A stretch of DNA of 10,916 nt from an uncultured Oscillibacter sp. (GTDB lineage: Bacteria; Bacillota; Clostridia; Oscillospirales; Oscillospiraceae), in assembly GCA_910588175.1 (NCBI GenBank), contig CAJUQQ010000058.1, positions 1 to 10,916 on the forward strand. The letters run 5' to 3'. How positions within the stretch are numbered: the first letter of the stretch is position 1; each line of letters opens with the position of its first letter. This document shows positions 1 to 7,600 of the stretch, in pieces. The notes beneath the pieces were generated by a model. The model was not told where the DNA came from. It ran no database searches and was given only the letters and a program-made list of their open reading frames with translations. Made by a program: the position numbers and the translations under genes.

Positions 1-2
1 CC

Positions 3-371
3 GTCCACGCCCTGAGCTATCCCCTGGGCGGCAAGTACCACATCGCCCACGGCGTATCCAACGCCATCCTGCTGGCTCCCGTCATGCGGTTCAACGAGCC
101 CGCCTGCCGCTCACTGCTGGCCAAGGCCTATGACCGCTGCCTCCGGGGAGACGCCCGGAGGGAGGAGGAGAAGAGCGCCGCCGTCATCCAGCGTTTGGAG
201 GGCATCGTGAAGCATCTGGACATCCCCACCAGCCTCACGGAGTTCGGCGTGCCCAAGGAGGACCTGGAGGCTCTGGTGGCCTCCGGCATGGAGGTGACCC
301 GCCTGCTGGTGAACAACATGCGGACCGTCACCCCCGACGACGCCCGGAGCATTTATCAGCAAGTCCTGTAA
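3..371 (+). CDS. Iron-containing alcohol dehydrogenase, C-terminal part (5' end outside window)
   Basis: This is the last ~122 residues of a group III (Fe/Zn-dependent) NAD(P)-linked alcohol dehydrogenase; the reading frame is open from the window edge, so the gene starts upstream. The fragment opens with VHALSYPLGGKYHIAHG, the family's metal-site region. The first His and the His of AHG are 14 residues apart, as expected for the two conserved metal-binding histidines (H263 and H277 in E. coli FucO numbering, from memory). The His that usually lies four residues after the first (as in HSMAH) is Tyr here. The rest is the all-helical C-terminal domain, ending in an Arg-Ser-Ile-Tyr-rich tail typical of the family. 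These enzymes interconvert alcohols and aldehydes or hydroxyacid semialdehydes in the cytoplasm. It is followed after 27 nt by the DapA-like gene in the same orientation, so it is probably part of the operon. The substrate is unknown. Confidence 0.9.
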   Translation, partial: VHALSYPLGGKYHIAHGVSNAILLAPVMRFNEPACRSLLAKAYDRCLRGDARREEEKSAAVIQRLEGIVKHLDIPTSLTEFGVPKEDLEALVASGMEVTRLLVNNMRTVTPDDARSIYQQVL

Positions 372-398
372 CGGAATTTATAGAAGGAGTGTGCGAGC

Positions 399-1304
399 AT
401 GAAGCAGTTCGAAATCAAGGGCATCATTCCCCCGGTCATCACCCCCATGAACCCCGAGGACGAAAGCGTCAACATTCCGGAGCTCCGCAACCAGATTGAG
501 CGGCAGATCGCCGGCGGCGTCCACGGCATTTTCCCCTTCGGCACCAACGGCGAGGCGTACATCCTCAGCCTGAAGGAAAAGGAGGAGATTCTGGAGGCCG
601 CCGTGGACCAGGTCAAGGGCCGCATCCCCGTCTACGCCGGAACCGGCTGCATCTCCACCCGGGACACCGTCTACCTGAGCAAGCGGGCCGAGGAGCTGGG
701 CGCGGACGCCCTGTCCATCATCACCCCCAGCTTTGCCCTGGCCAGCCAGAAGGAGCTGTACGACCACTACTGCGAGGTGGCCAAGCACGTCAACATCCCC
801 ATCGTGCTGTACAACATCCCCGCCCGCACCGGAAACAAGCTGCTGCCGGAGACGGTGGCCCAGCTTGCCAAGGACGTGGACGTGATTCTGGGTGCCAAGG
901 ACTCCAGCGGCGACCTGGACAATCTGAAAGCCTACATCCAGCTCACCCAGGATCTGGACAAGAACTTTGCCGTTCTGGCGGGGAACGACGGCAACATCCT
1001 CCCCTGCCTGAAGGCGGGCGGCGCCGGCGGCGTGGCCGGACGGGCCAACCTCTGGCCCCGGACCATCGCCTCCATCTACGACAGCTTCGTGGCCGGGGAT
1101 CTGGAGAAGGCCCAGGCGGCCCAGGACGCCATCGTCGCCCTCCAGCGGGTGTTCCCCTTCGGCAATCCCAACACCATCATCAAAAAGGCCGTGGCCCTGA
1201 TGGGCTATCCCGTGGGCGACTGCCGCAAGCCCTTCAACTATCTCTGCGAGGAGGGCGTCGAGGAACTGAAAAAGGTTTTGGAAGAGACCAAGCAGCTTGG
1301 CTGA
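399..1304 (+). CDS. DapA/NAL-family aldolase (dihydrodipicolinate synthase-like)
   Basis: This 301-residue class I aldolase-fold (TIM barrel) protein has normal family length. The motifs are in order: GTNGE (48-52), the pyruvate-binding region; YNIPARTG (138-145), with Tyr138 and Arg143; and GAKDSSGD, whose Lys167 should form the Schiff base with a 2-oxo acid. True 4-hydroxy-tetrahydrodipicolinate synthases carry GTTGE and a second catalytic Tyr in a TPYYN-type motif. Here these are GTNGE and TPSFA (109-113), so part of the catalytic triad is lost. With its catabolic neighbours, this favours a retro-aldol lyase or dehydratase acting on a 2-keto-3-deoxy or related acid over lysine biosynthesis (inference). 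The start ATG is preceded by AAGGAG at 384-389, nine bases away. It lies 27 nt after the alcohol dehydrogenase and 23 nt before the PdxA-like gene. Family assignment is secure; the substrate is not. Confidence 0.93.
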   Translation: MKQFEIKGIIPPVITPMNPEDESVNIPELRNQIERQIAGGVHGIFPFGTNGEAYILSLKEKEEILEAAVDQVKGRIPVYAGTGCISTRDTVYLSKRAEELGADALSIITPSFALASQKELYDHYCEVAKHVNIPIVLYNIPARTGNKLLPETVAQLAKDVDVILGAKDSSGDLDNLKAYIQLTQDLDKNFAVLAGNDGNILPCLKAGGAGGVAGRANLWPRTIASIYDSFVAGDLEKAQAAQDAIVALQRVFPFGNPNTIIKKAVALMGYPVGDCRKPFNYLCEEGVEELKKVLEETKQLG

Positions 1305-1327
1305 GAAAACGTTAAGGAGGAGCAGAT

Positions 1328-2407
1328 ATGAACAAACCGATTTTGGGCATCACCATGGGCGACCCCTTTGGCAACGGCCCCGAGATCACCGTCAAGGCCC
1401 TGGCGGACAAGGCGGTCTATGACCGCTGCCGCCCCCTGGTGGTGGGCGATGTCTCCGCCATGGAGTACGCCGCCAAGGCGGCCAAAAAGGTCTCCGGCAT
1501 CGACATGAAGATTCGGAAAATCCAGGCCGTCAGCGAGGCCGGCTACGAGTACGGCGTCATCGACGTGTACGATCTGGGGCTGATCAAGGCCTCGGACATC
1601 CCCGGCGACCCCGAGAATCCCAAGCCCTTTGGCCTGGGCGCCACGGCCCTGGGCGGCGAGGCGGCCTTCCAGTACGTGAAAAAGGTCATTGAGCTGGCCA
1701 TGGCCGGAGAGGTGGACGCCACGGTCACCAACGCCCTGAGCAAGGAAGCCATCAACATGGCGGACCACCACTACAGCGGCCACACGGAAATCTACGCCGA
1801 CTATACCAAGACCTCCAAATACACCATGATGCTGGCCCACGAGGAGCTGCGGGTGGTCCATGTCTCCACCCACGTCTCCCTCCGGGAGGCCTGCGACCGG
1901 GTGAAGAAGGATCGGGTGCTGGATGTGATCCGCATCGCCAACGCGGGCTGCAAGGCCATCGGAATCAAGGAGCCCAAGATCGCGGTGGCGGGCCTGAACC
2001 CCCACTGCGGCGAAAACGGCATGTTCGGCCGGGAGGAGATCGAGGAAATCCAGCCCGCCATTGACGCCGCCATGGCCGAGGGCATCATCATCCCCGAAAA
2101 GAAGCCCACCCCGCCGGACACCGTCTTCTCCAAGGCGCTGGGCGGCTGGTACGACATCGTGGTGGTCATGTACCACGACCAGGGCCACATCCCCCTGAAG
2201 GTCAAGGGCTTTGTCTACAACAAGGCCGAGGGCCACTGGGACGCCGTGGCCGGGGTAAACGTCACCCTGGGCCTGCCCATCATCCGGGCCAGCGTGGACC
2301 ACGGCACGGGCTTCGGCCACGCGGGAGACGGACACGCCAACGAGCTGAGCCTGGTCAACGCCATGGACTACGGCATCCGCATGGCCAACGCCAAAGCCGT
2401 GAACTGA
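1328..2407 (+). CDS. PdxA/PdxA2-family dehydrogenase (4-hydroxythreonine-4-phosphate dehydrogenase-like)
   Basis: This 359-residue cytoplasmic enzyme belongs to the PdxA family of metal- and NAD-dependent decarboxylating dehydrogenases. It begins with GITMGDPFGNGPEI (7-20), the family signature. It then shows GHTE (151-154), STH (180-182), LNPHCGENG (223-231) and MYHDQG (281-286). His182, His226 and His283 match in spacing the three metal ligands of E. coli PdxA. The C-terminal RASVDHGTGFGHAG region (320-333) is also typical. Compared with canonical PdxA, about ten extra residues lie between KGF and GVNVTLGLP (roughly 296-308). PdxA itself serves vitamin B6 synthesis. Catabolic paralogues (PdxA2) oxidise D-threonate/D-erythronate 4-phosphates to dihydroxyacetone phosphate, and TphB oxidises a terephthalate diol. 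Placement in a transporter-linked catabolic operon favours such a paralogue, but the usual DUF1537 kinase partner is not seen. The start follows AAGGAGGAG by a normal distance. Confidence 0.92.
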   Translation: MNKPILGITMGDPFGNGPEITVKALADKAVYDRCRPLVVGDVSAMEYAAKAAKKVSGIDMKIRKIQAVSEAGYEYGVIDVYDLGLIKASDIPGDPENPKPFGLGATALGGEAAFQYVKKVIELAMAGEVDATVTNALSKEAINMADHHYSGHTEIYADYTKTSKYTMMLAHEELRVVHVSTHVSLREACDRVKKDRVLDVIRIANAGCKAIGIKEPKIAVAGLNPHCGENGMFGREEIEEIQPAIDAAMAEGIIIPEKKPTPPDTVFSKALGGWYDIVVVMYHDQGHIPLKVKGFVYNKAEGHWDAVAGVNVTLGLPIIRASVDHGTGFGHAGDGHANELSLVNAMDYGIRMANAKAVN

Positions 2408-2429
2408 GGCGGACGGAAAAGGGGGAACT

Positions 2430-3431
2430 ATGAAAGTAACCATGACCGAGGCCATCTGCCAGGAGGGCATGGCCCTGCTGGAGGGGAAGGCCGACATTTT
2501 CGTGGCCCACGACGCCCATCCCCACAACTACCTGGACCAGCTGAAGGACACCGACGCCTTCATCGTCCGGGTGGCCGACAAGGGAGCCATCGACCAGGCG
2601 TCCATGGAGAGCAGTCCGGCGCTGAAGGTCATCGGCCGCACCGGCATCGGCTATGACAGCGTGGACGTGGAGGCCGCCACCCGGCTGGGCATTCCGGTGG
2701 TCATCACGCCGGGCGCCAACAACCGCAGCGTGGCCGAGCACGCCGTGACGCTGATGCTGGCCCTCTCCAAGAACATGGTGGAGAGCGACGTGGAACAGCG
2801 GAAGGGCAACTGGAAAATCCGGGACGCCAAGAAGGTCTTCGAGGTGGAGGAAAAAACCTGCCTCATCATCGGCCTGGGCACCATCGGCAAGATCATCGCC
2901 CACCTCTGCCTGGGGCTGGACATGAAGGTGACCGGCTACGACGCCTTCCTCACCAAAGAGCAGATGGCGGAGCTGGGCGTGGAGAAGGTGGACGATAAGT
3001 TCGAGGCCCTGCGGGCCGCCGACGTGGTCATCGTCCAGATGCCCCTCATCGAGGGCGTCACCAACAACACCATCGCCAAGGCGGAACTGGAGGCCATGAA
3101 GCCCACCGCCATCCTCATCAACTGCAGCCGGGGAGAGCTTGTCAACGAGCCGGATCTCTGCGCCGCGCTGAAAAGCGGCGGCATCGCCGGGGCGGGCCTG
3201 GACGTGTTCTGGAACGAGCCCACCCTTGTGGACGACGAGATCCTCCACTGCCCCAACGTCATTGTCAGCCCCCACAGCGCCGCCCAGACCCGGGAGGCCG
3301 TGATCAAAATGGCCTCCATGTGCGTGCGGGGCTGTCTGGCGGTGGCAGACGGGAAAAAGTGGCCCTACGTGGCCGACAAGGCCGTCTACGACCATCCCAA
3401 GTGGGCCGGCGCGGAATGGGCTGAGGTCTGA
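2430..3431 (+). CDS. D-isomer-specific 2-hydroxyacid dehydrogenase (SerA-like)
   Basis: This 333-residue NAD-dependent dehydrogenase has the two-part architecture of the D-2-hydroxyacid dehydrogenase family. The N-terminal catalytic half carries IGRTGIGYDSVD (68-79), typical of phosphoglycerate dehydrogenase relatives. The Rossmann nucleotide-binding motif is GLGTIG (148-153), followed by an acidic residue at the end of strand 2 (Asp171), which points to NAD rather than NADP. The catalytic triad is visible as Arg234 in NCSRGELVN, Glu263 in DVFWNEP and His282 in SPHSA. It lacks the C-terminal ACT regulatory domain of many biosynthetic SerA proteins, consistent with a catabolic or short form. 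It lies 22 nt after the PdxA-like gene and 3 nt before the membrane protein gene. The likely reaction is oxidation of a D-2-hydroxyacid to a 2-oxo acid or the reverse. The specific substrate cannot be told. Confidence 0.93.
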   Translation: MKVTMTEAICQEGMALLEGKADIFVAHDAHPHNYLDQLKDTDAFIVRVADKGAIDQASMESSPALKVIGRTGIGYDSVDVEAATRLGIPVVITPGANNRSVAEHAVTLMLALSKNMVESDVEQRKGNWKIRDAKKVFEVEEKTCLIIGLGTIGKIIAHLCLGLDMKVTGYDAFLTKEQMAELGVEKVDDKFEALRAADVVIVQMPLIEGVTNNTIAKAELEAMKPTAILINCSRGELVNEPDLCAALKSGGIAGAGLDVFWNEPTLVDDEILHCPNVIVSPHSAAQTREAVIKMASMCVRGCLAVADGKKWPYVADKAVYDHPKWAGAEWAEV

Positions 3432-3434
3432 GCC

Positions 3435-4175
3435 ATGGGGAATGTCATGGGACCGCTGCGGCGGAGGCGGACGGGAATTCTTCTGCTGAACCTGGGGTAT
3501 TTTCTGGGCCTGCTGGCCGTGGGCACACTGGTCTTTCTGGCGGGCTCCGGCCCCGCCGCCGCCTACCTGCTGATCGCCTTCTGCGTGGCGGCCTATCTGC
3601 TGGCGGTGCGCCCGGTCACCCGGCGCTACACCGCCGCCCTGCGGGAGGCCATTCTGGAGCACACCGTCTGCCGGGGGGTGGAGGACTTCCGCCACAGCCG
3701 CCGGGAGGGCATCTCCGCCCAGGTGATCCGGGACTCCGGCCTTCTGGCCGACAACAGCGGCCGCGCCTTCGTCAGCCGGGAACACACCACCGGCCGCGCC
3801 GGAGGCATGGAGCTGGAGCTGGCCGACGTGACATTCCCCATTGTGGAGCAAGGCCTAAACAGCATGTTCAACGGCGCCTGCATCCACCTCCGCTGGCCGG
3901 GGGCGGCCTTCCCCGCCGTCACCGTGCGCCAGGGGGAGCTGGAGGGGCTCCCCCCATCCCAGCGGGAGCCCCTGGAGGAGCTGGGTGCCCTGATTCCCGG
4001 CAGCCTGTATCTGCAAGCGGCGGGGGACACGCTGACCGTCCTCCTGCGGGGGCGGTTCCTGGGCTTCCCCCTGAACCCGCTGATGCCCCTGACGGAAAAG
4101 ACCCTGGCGGTCAATCCCTTTCCGGAGCTGGAGAAAACCCTGGCCTTTGCCCGCGCGATGCGGCTTGGCCGCTGA
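3435..4175 (+). CDS. Two-helix membrane protein, DUF3137-like, unknown function
   Basis: This 246-residue protein has a basic N-terminus and two predicted membrane helices (about 13-36 and 40-58). A soluble domain follows that is probably cytoplasmic, given the arginine-rich residues flanking both helices. The soluble part contains a segment running from ISAQVIRDSGLL (93-104) through ELADVTFPI (128-136) to FNGACIHL (145-152). This resembles the DUF3137 pattern of a short helix ending in GLF, an 'E-V' strand and a conserved F-x-G strand, but the match is by eye and weak. The gene starts only 3 nt after the dehydrogenase stop, with GAGG at 3424-3427 as its ribosome site. A second in-frame ATG at 3447 is possible. 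No enzymatic motif is visible. Its position between a dehydrogenase and a LarA-like gene makes it an odd member of the operon; a scaffold or regulatory membrane role would be a guess. Confidence 0.82.
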   Translation: MGNVMGPLRRRRTGILLLNLGYFLGLLAVGTLVFLAGSGPAAAYLLIAFCVAAYLLAVRPVTRRYTAALREAILEHTVCRGVEDFRHSRREGISAQVIRDSGLLADNSGRAFVSREHTTGRAGGMELELADVTFPIVEQGLNSMFNGACIHLRWPGAAFPAVTVRQGELEGLPPSQREPLEELGALIPGSLYLQAAGDTLTVLLRGRFLGFPLNPLMPLTEKTLAVNPFPELEKTLAFARAMRLGR

Positions 4176-4190
4176 GAGGAGAACACACGT

Positions 4191-5477
4191 ATGGACATAC
4201 AGGAACAGTCGGGCCTGCGGGCGGTGCTGTCCGGCACCCCTCTGCCCAAGGTCTGCCTGGTCCGGCAGAACTTTCCCCGGGACGGTCTCCGGGACCCCGC
4301 CGCCGCCCTGGGGGAAAAGCTGCCCGCCATGGCCGGCCGGATTCACCCCGGCGACCGGGTGGCCCTCACCGGCAGCAGCCGGCAGATCGCCAACATGGCC
4401 GTGTTTCTACGGGAGCTGGCCTCCTTCGTCAAGGCCCAGGGGGGCGAACCCTTCATCGTTCCCGCCATGGGCAGCCACGGCGGAGCCACCGCGGAGGGCC
4501 AGCGGGCCATTCTGGAGAGTTTCGGCGTCACGGAGGATTTCTGCGGCTGTCCCATCGTCTCCAGCATGGAGACCGTGCGGGTGGCGGTGCTTCCCAACGG
4601 GGACGAGGTCCGGATGGACAAAGCCGCCCACGGCGCGGACGCCGTCATCGTCTTCGGGCGGATTAAGCCCCACACCGCCTTCCGGGGGACCTATGAGTCC
4701 GGCCTGATCAAAATGCTGGCCATCGGCCTTGGCAAGCGGGAGGGAGCGGACTCCCTCCACAAGGAGGGCTTCGGCAAAATGGGCGAGCGCCTCCCCGTGT
4801 TCGCCCAGGCCGTCTTCGACCACTGCCATGTGGCCTTCGGCGTGGCGGCCATTGAGAACGAGGTGGACGAGACCTGCCGGATTGAGGTAATCCCGGCGGA
4901 GGAAATTTTCACCCGGGAGCCGGAGCTGCTGCGCTACGCCAGGACCCGCCTGCCCCGGATCATCCTTCCGGAGACGGACGTGCTGGTGGTCCGGGAGCTG
5001 GGGAAGAATTTCTCCGGCAGCGGCATGGACCCCAACGTCACCGGCACCTTCGGCACTCCCTTCGCCAGCGGCGGCATCCGGAAGCAGCGGGTGGCGGTGC
5101 TGGACATCTCCCCGGAGAGCCACGGCAGCTTCGTGGGCCTGGGCATGGCGGACGTGACCACCAAGCGGGCCTTTGAAAAGCTGCGGACCAACGCCACCTA
5201 TTTCAACATGATCACCTCTACCGTGCTGAAGGTGGGCAGGATTCCCATGGTGCTGGAGGACGACAAGCTGGCCCTCCAGACCGCCGTCAAAACGCTGACC
5301 GGCGTGGACCATGAACGCGTCCGGCTGGTTTACATCAAAAACACCCTCTCTCTGGAGCGTATTCTGGTCTCCGAGGCGCTGCTGGAGGAGGTCCGGGCCC
5401 GGGAGGACCTGGAGCTTCTGGAGGGTCCCCGGCCGCTGCGGTTCGACAGCGCGGGGGCGCTGCTGGACTTCGCGTAA
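4191..5477 (+). CDS. LarA-like protein (lactate racemase superfamily, DUF2088 type)
   Basis: This 428-residue protein is of LarA length. LarA is the nickel-pincer-cofactor racemase of 2-hydroxyacids. Candidate catalytic residues are His96 in PAMGSHGGAT (91-100), His161 in IKPHTAFRG (158-166), Lys174 in ESGLIKMLAIG (169-179) and His190 in GADSLHKEG (185-193). From memory, L. plantarum LarA uses His108, His174, Lys184 (cofactor attachment) and His200. Spacings His96-His161 (65 versus 66) and Lys174-His190 (16 versus 16) agree, while His161-Lys174 is three residues longer than in LarA. It is thus a divergent subgroup, and racemase or epimerase activity is an inference. The cofactor would need LarB, LarC and LarE homologues, none of which is present here. 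The start follows AGGAG (4178-4182) by eight bases. It lies directly before the transporter genes, so it may act on the imported acid first. Confidence 0.85.
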   Translation: MDIQEQSGLRAVLSGTPLPKVCLVRQNFPRDGLRDPAAALGEKLPAMAGRIHPGDRVALTGSSRQIANMAVFLRELASFVKAQGGEPFIVPAMGSHGGATAEGQRAILESFGVTEDFCGCPIVSSMETVRVAVLPNGDEVRMDKAAHGADAVIVFGRIKPHTAFRGTYESGLIKMLAIGLGKREGADSLHKEGFGKMGERLPVFAQAVFDHCHVAFGVAAIENEVDETCRIEVIPAEEIFTREPELLRYARTRLPRIILPETDVLVVRELGKNFSGSGMDPNVTGTFGTPFASGGIRKQRVAVLDISPESHGSFVGLGMADVTTKRAFEKLRTNATYFNMITSTVLKVGRIPMVLEDDKLALQTAVKTLTGVDHERVRLVYIKNTLSLERILVSEALLEEVRAREDLELLEGPRPLRFDSAGALLDFA

Positions 5478-5489
5478 CCCCTATCACAG

Positions 5490-5509
5490 AAAGGAGCGGA
5501 AAGGCATTG
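5490..5509 (+). promoter_or_regulatory. Ribosome binding site deciding a TTG start for tctB
   Basis: AAAGGAG (5490-5496) is followed after ten bases by TTG (5507-5509). No ATG or GTG lies at usable distance, so the rare TTG start is preferred. This may lower TctB translation relative to its neighbours. Confidence 0.65.
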
Positions 5510-6031
5510 CAAAACAAACACTATAAGATGGACATTATCCCCGGCATCGTCATCGCCCTGTTCTCCATCGGCTACCTGGCGCTGATTCCCAGTATCCAGA
5601 CCTTCACCGGCCTGGGCTCCACGCCGCTGACCAACCATTTCGTCCCCTATCTCTGGGGCGGCTCTCTGCTGGTGCTGAGCCTGTGGATCATCGCCCGGGG
5701 CTTCCGGAGACGCAAAAAGTATCTGGCGGAGGGCGGCTCCATCAAAAAGACCTCCCTGAAGGACGCGCTGCTGGAGCGGCGGGAGGTCGTGGCCAGCTTC
5801 GCGGCCCTGACCCTGTACGTAGGGCTGATGGATCTGGTGGGCTTTGTCATCATGACGGTTCTGTACGTCTTCGCCCAGATTTTAATTCTCACTCCCCGGG
5901 AGAACTGGGGAAAGACCTATGTTCCTGCCGCCATTACCGCGGCGGTCTCCGGCGGGCTGCTGTTCTATGTCTTCCGGTATCTGCTGAACGTGCTGCTGCC
6001 GGTGGGCATCCTGAAGCTGTTCGGACTGTAA
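5507..6031 (+). CDS. tctB: Tripartite tricarboxylate transporter small membrane subunit TctB
   Basis: This 174-residue integral membrane protein is the small subunit of a TTT-family secondary transporter. Four hydrophobic helices are visible at about 10-30, 46-64, 95-127 (long, with a short polar break) and 139-160. An arginine/lysine-rich cytoplasmic loop (65-92) separates the two halves, as usual for TctB (DUF1468). The start codon is TTG: AAAGGAG at 5490-5496 lies ten bases before it, whereas the first ATG (5528) would be 31 bases from that site. TctB pairs with TctA to form the membrane part driven by an ion gradient. The next gene, 12 nt downstream, is TctA, and the order B-A-C differs from the classic tctCBA order. 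The length and the neighbours make the call firm although the sequence family is poorly conserved. Confidence 0.9.
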   Translation: MQNKHYKMDIIPGIVIALFSIGYLALIPSIQTFTGLGSTPLTNHFVPYLWGGSLLVLSLWIIARGFRRRKKYLAEGGSIKKTSLKDALLERREVVASFAALTLYVGLMDLVGFVIMTVLYVFAQILILTPRENWGKTYVPAAITAAVSGGLLFYVFRYLLNVLLPVGILKLFGL

Positions 6032-6043
6032 GGAGGACGAGAG

Positions 6044-7567
6044 ATGATTTTACAAGGCTTACTGGAAGTTCTCCAGCCCATGACCATCGTCCTGGTGGCC
6101 ATCGGCACGGCGGTGGGCATCATCTTCGGCTCCATCCCCGGCCTGACGGCAACCATGGCCATCGTCATGTTCCTCCCCGTGACCTACTCCATGACCGCCT
6201 CGGAGGGCATCTCCATGCTGATGGCGCTGTACATCGGCGGCATCTCCGGCGGCCTGATCTCCGCGATTCTGCTGAACATTCCCGGCACGCCCTCCTCCGT
6301 GGCCACCTGCTTTGACGGAAAGCCCCTGGCGGACAAGGGCGAGGCGGGCAAGGCCCTGGGCACCGGCGTGGTGTTCTCCTTTGTGGGCACCATCATCGGC
6401 ATCGGCCTTCTGATGATCCTGGCGCCGGTGCTGTGCGATTTCGCCCTGAAATTCCAGGCCTATGAATACTGCGCCCTGGCGGTCTTCTCCCTGTCCATGG
6501 TCATCGCCCTGACGGGCCACGACATGCCCAAGGGCCTCATCAGCGCCGTGCTGGGCGCGCTGCTGGCCACCGTGGGCCTGGCCCCCATCGACTCCAAGCC
6601 CCGCTTCACCTTCGGCCTCTATCAGCTGAACAACGGCTTTGCCCTGGTGGTGCTGCTGATCGGCCTCTTCGCCATCGCGGAGGTCATGGCCTATGCCGAG
6701 ACCGTCCGCCAGAAGCAGGACTTTACCATCCGCAGCAACGTGAAAATCAAGGGCGTCGGCTTCACCTTCAAGGAGTTCGTGGGCCAGCTCCGCAACGCCG
6801 TGGTCTCCGCCCTCATCGGCGTCGGCATCGGCATCCTGCCGGGCATCGGCGGCGGTGTCAGCTGCATGATCTCCTACACCGTGTCCAAGAACACCTCCAA
6901 GCGCCGGGAGCTCTACGGCACCGGCATTATGGACGGCGTGGTGGCCTCGGAAACGGCCAACAACGGCACCATTGGCGGCGCCATGATCCCCCTGCTGAGC
7001 CTGGGCATCCCGGGCGACGCGGCCACCGCCATGCTGCTGGGCGGCCTCCAGATTCACAACGTGGCCCCCGGTCCCCTGATCTATGAGAAAAACGGCGTGG
7101 TGGTTTACGCCATCTTCTTTGCCATGGTGCTGTCCGCTATTTTCATGATGCTGTTCATGCTGCTGGGTATGCGCTTTTTCGTCACGGTACTGAAGGTCCC
7201 GAAGAACTACCTCCTGCCCGTGGTGGTGGTGCTCTGCGCCATCGGCGCCATCGGAAACGCCAACATGATCTTCGACACCTACTGCATGGTGGGCTTCGGC
7301 CTGATGAGCTATCTCCTCATCAAGTCCAAGGTCCCCACGGTGCCCATGATTCTGGGTTTCATCCTGGGTCCCACCTTCGAGCAAAACCTGCGCCGGGTGT
7401 CCCAGCTGACCTCCAGCGATCCCTTCTGGAACCACCCCATTTTCTGCGTATTGATCATCGCCACCGCTTTTGTGGTCGTCTTCTCCGTCCGGGCCAACCT
7501 GAAGGACGCCCAGCGCGCCCAGGAGGCCGAGCGGCAGGCCCTAAAGGCCGGCGGCGCTGATGAATAA
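6044..7567 (+). CDS. tctA: Tripartite tricarboxylate transporter large permease subunit TctA
   Basis: This 507-residue, strongly hydrophobic protein has about 10-12 membrane helices and normal TctA length. The family's duplicated signature is clear. GSIPGLTATMAI (29-40) in the first half is matched by GILPGIGGG (about 263-271) in the second. IGGISGGLISAILLNIPGTP (64-83) is matched by the ETANNGTIGGAMIPLLSLGIP region (about 301-324). These glycine/proline-rich loops are thought to form the translocation path for a carboxylate coupled to cations. The start ATG follows AAGGAGG (6030-6036) by seven bases. It lies 12 nt after tctB and 33 nt before the binding protein gene. The short C-terminal tail is charged and cytoplasmic. 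Substrates of the family include citrate, tartrate, aromatic acids and other carboxylates. This sequence alone does not distinguish among them. Confidence 0.96.
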   Translation: MILQGLLEVLQPMTIVLVAIGTAVGIIFGSIPGLTATMAIVMFLPVTYSMTASEGISMLMALYIGGISGGLISAILLNIPGTPSSVATCFDGKPLADKGEAGKALGTGVVFSFVGTIIGIGLLMILAPVLCDFALKFQAYEYCALAVFSLSMVIALTGHDMPKGLISAVLGALLATVGLAPIDSKPRFTFGLYQLNNGFALVVLLIGLFAIAEVMAYAETVRQKQDFTIRSNVKIKGVGFTFKEFVGQLRNAVVSALIGVGIGILPGIGGGVSCMISYTVSKNTSKRRELYGTGIMDGVVASETANNGTIGGAMIPLLSLGIPGDAATAMLLGGLQIHNVAPGPLIYEKNGVVVYAIFFAMVLSAIFMMLFMLLGMRFFVTVLKVPKNYLLPVVVVLCAIGAIGNANMIFDTYCMVGFGLMSYLLIKSKVPTVPMILGFILGPTFEQNLRRVSQLTSSDPFWNHPIFCVLIIATAFVVVFSVRANLKDAQRAQEAERQALKAGGADE

Positions 7568-7600
7568 AACACTCTGTCTGTGAAGAAAGGAAACACAACT

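Noticed and set aside
1238..2527. A 429-codon open frame on the minus strand
   Set aside because: It lies opposite the PdxA-like gene. Its His/Val/Gly/Ala-rich product is the usual shadow of GC-rich coding sequence, and it has no family motif.
2355..3851. A 498-codon open frame on the minus strand
   Set aside because: It is antisense to the hydroxyacid dehydrogenase and part of the next gene, with low-complexity composition and no domain. The sense strand has clear catalytic motifs.
6059..7435. A 458-codon open frame on the minus strand
   Set aside because: It mirrors tctA. Its product is extremely rich in His, Gly, Asp and Gln because it is the complement of membrane-helix codons.
7580..7600. 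GTG at 7580 as the start of tctC
   Set aside because: It would put the AGAAAGGA ribosome site inside the gene and add seven polar residues before a well-formed lipoprotein signal. The ATG at 7601 fits better.
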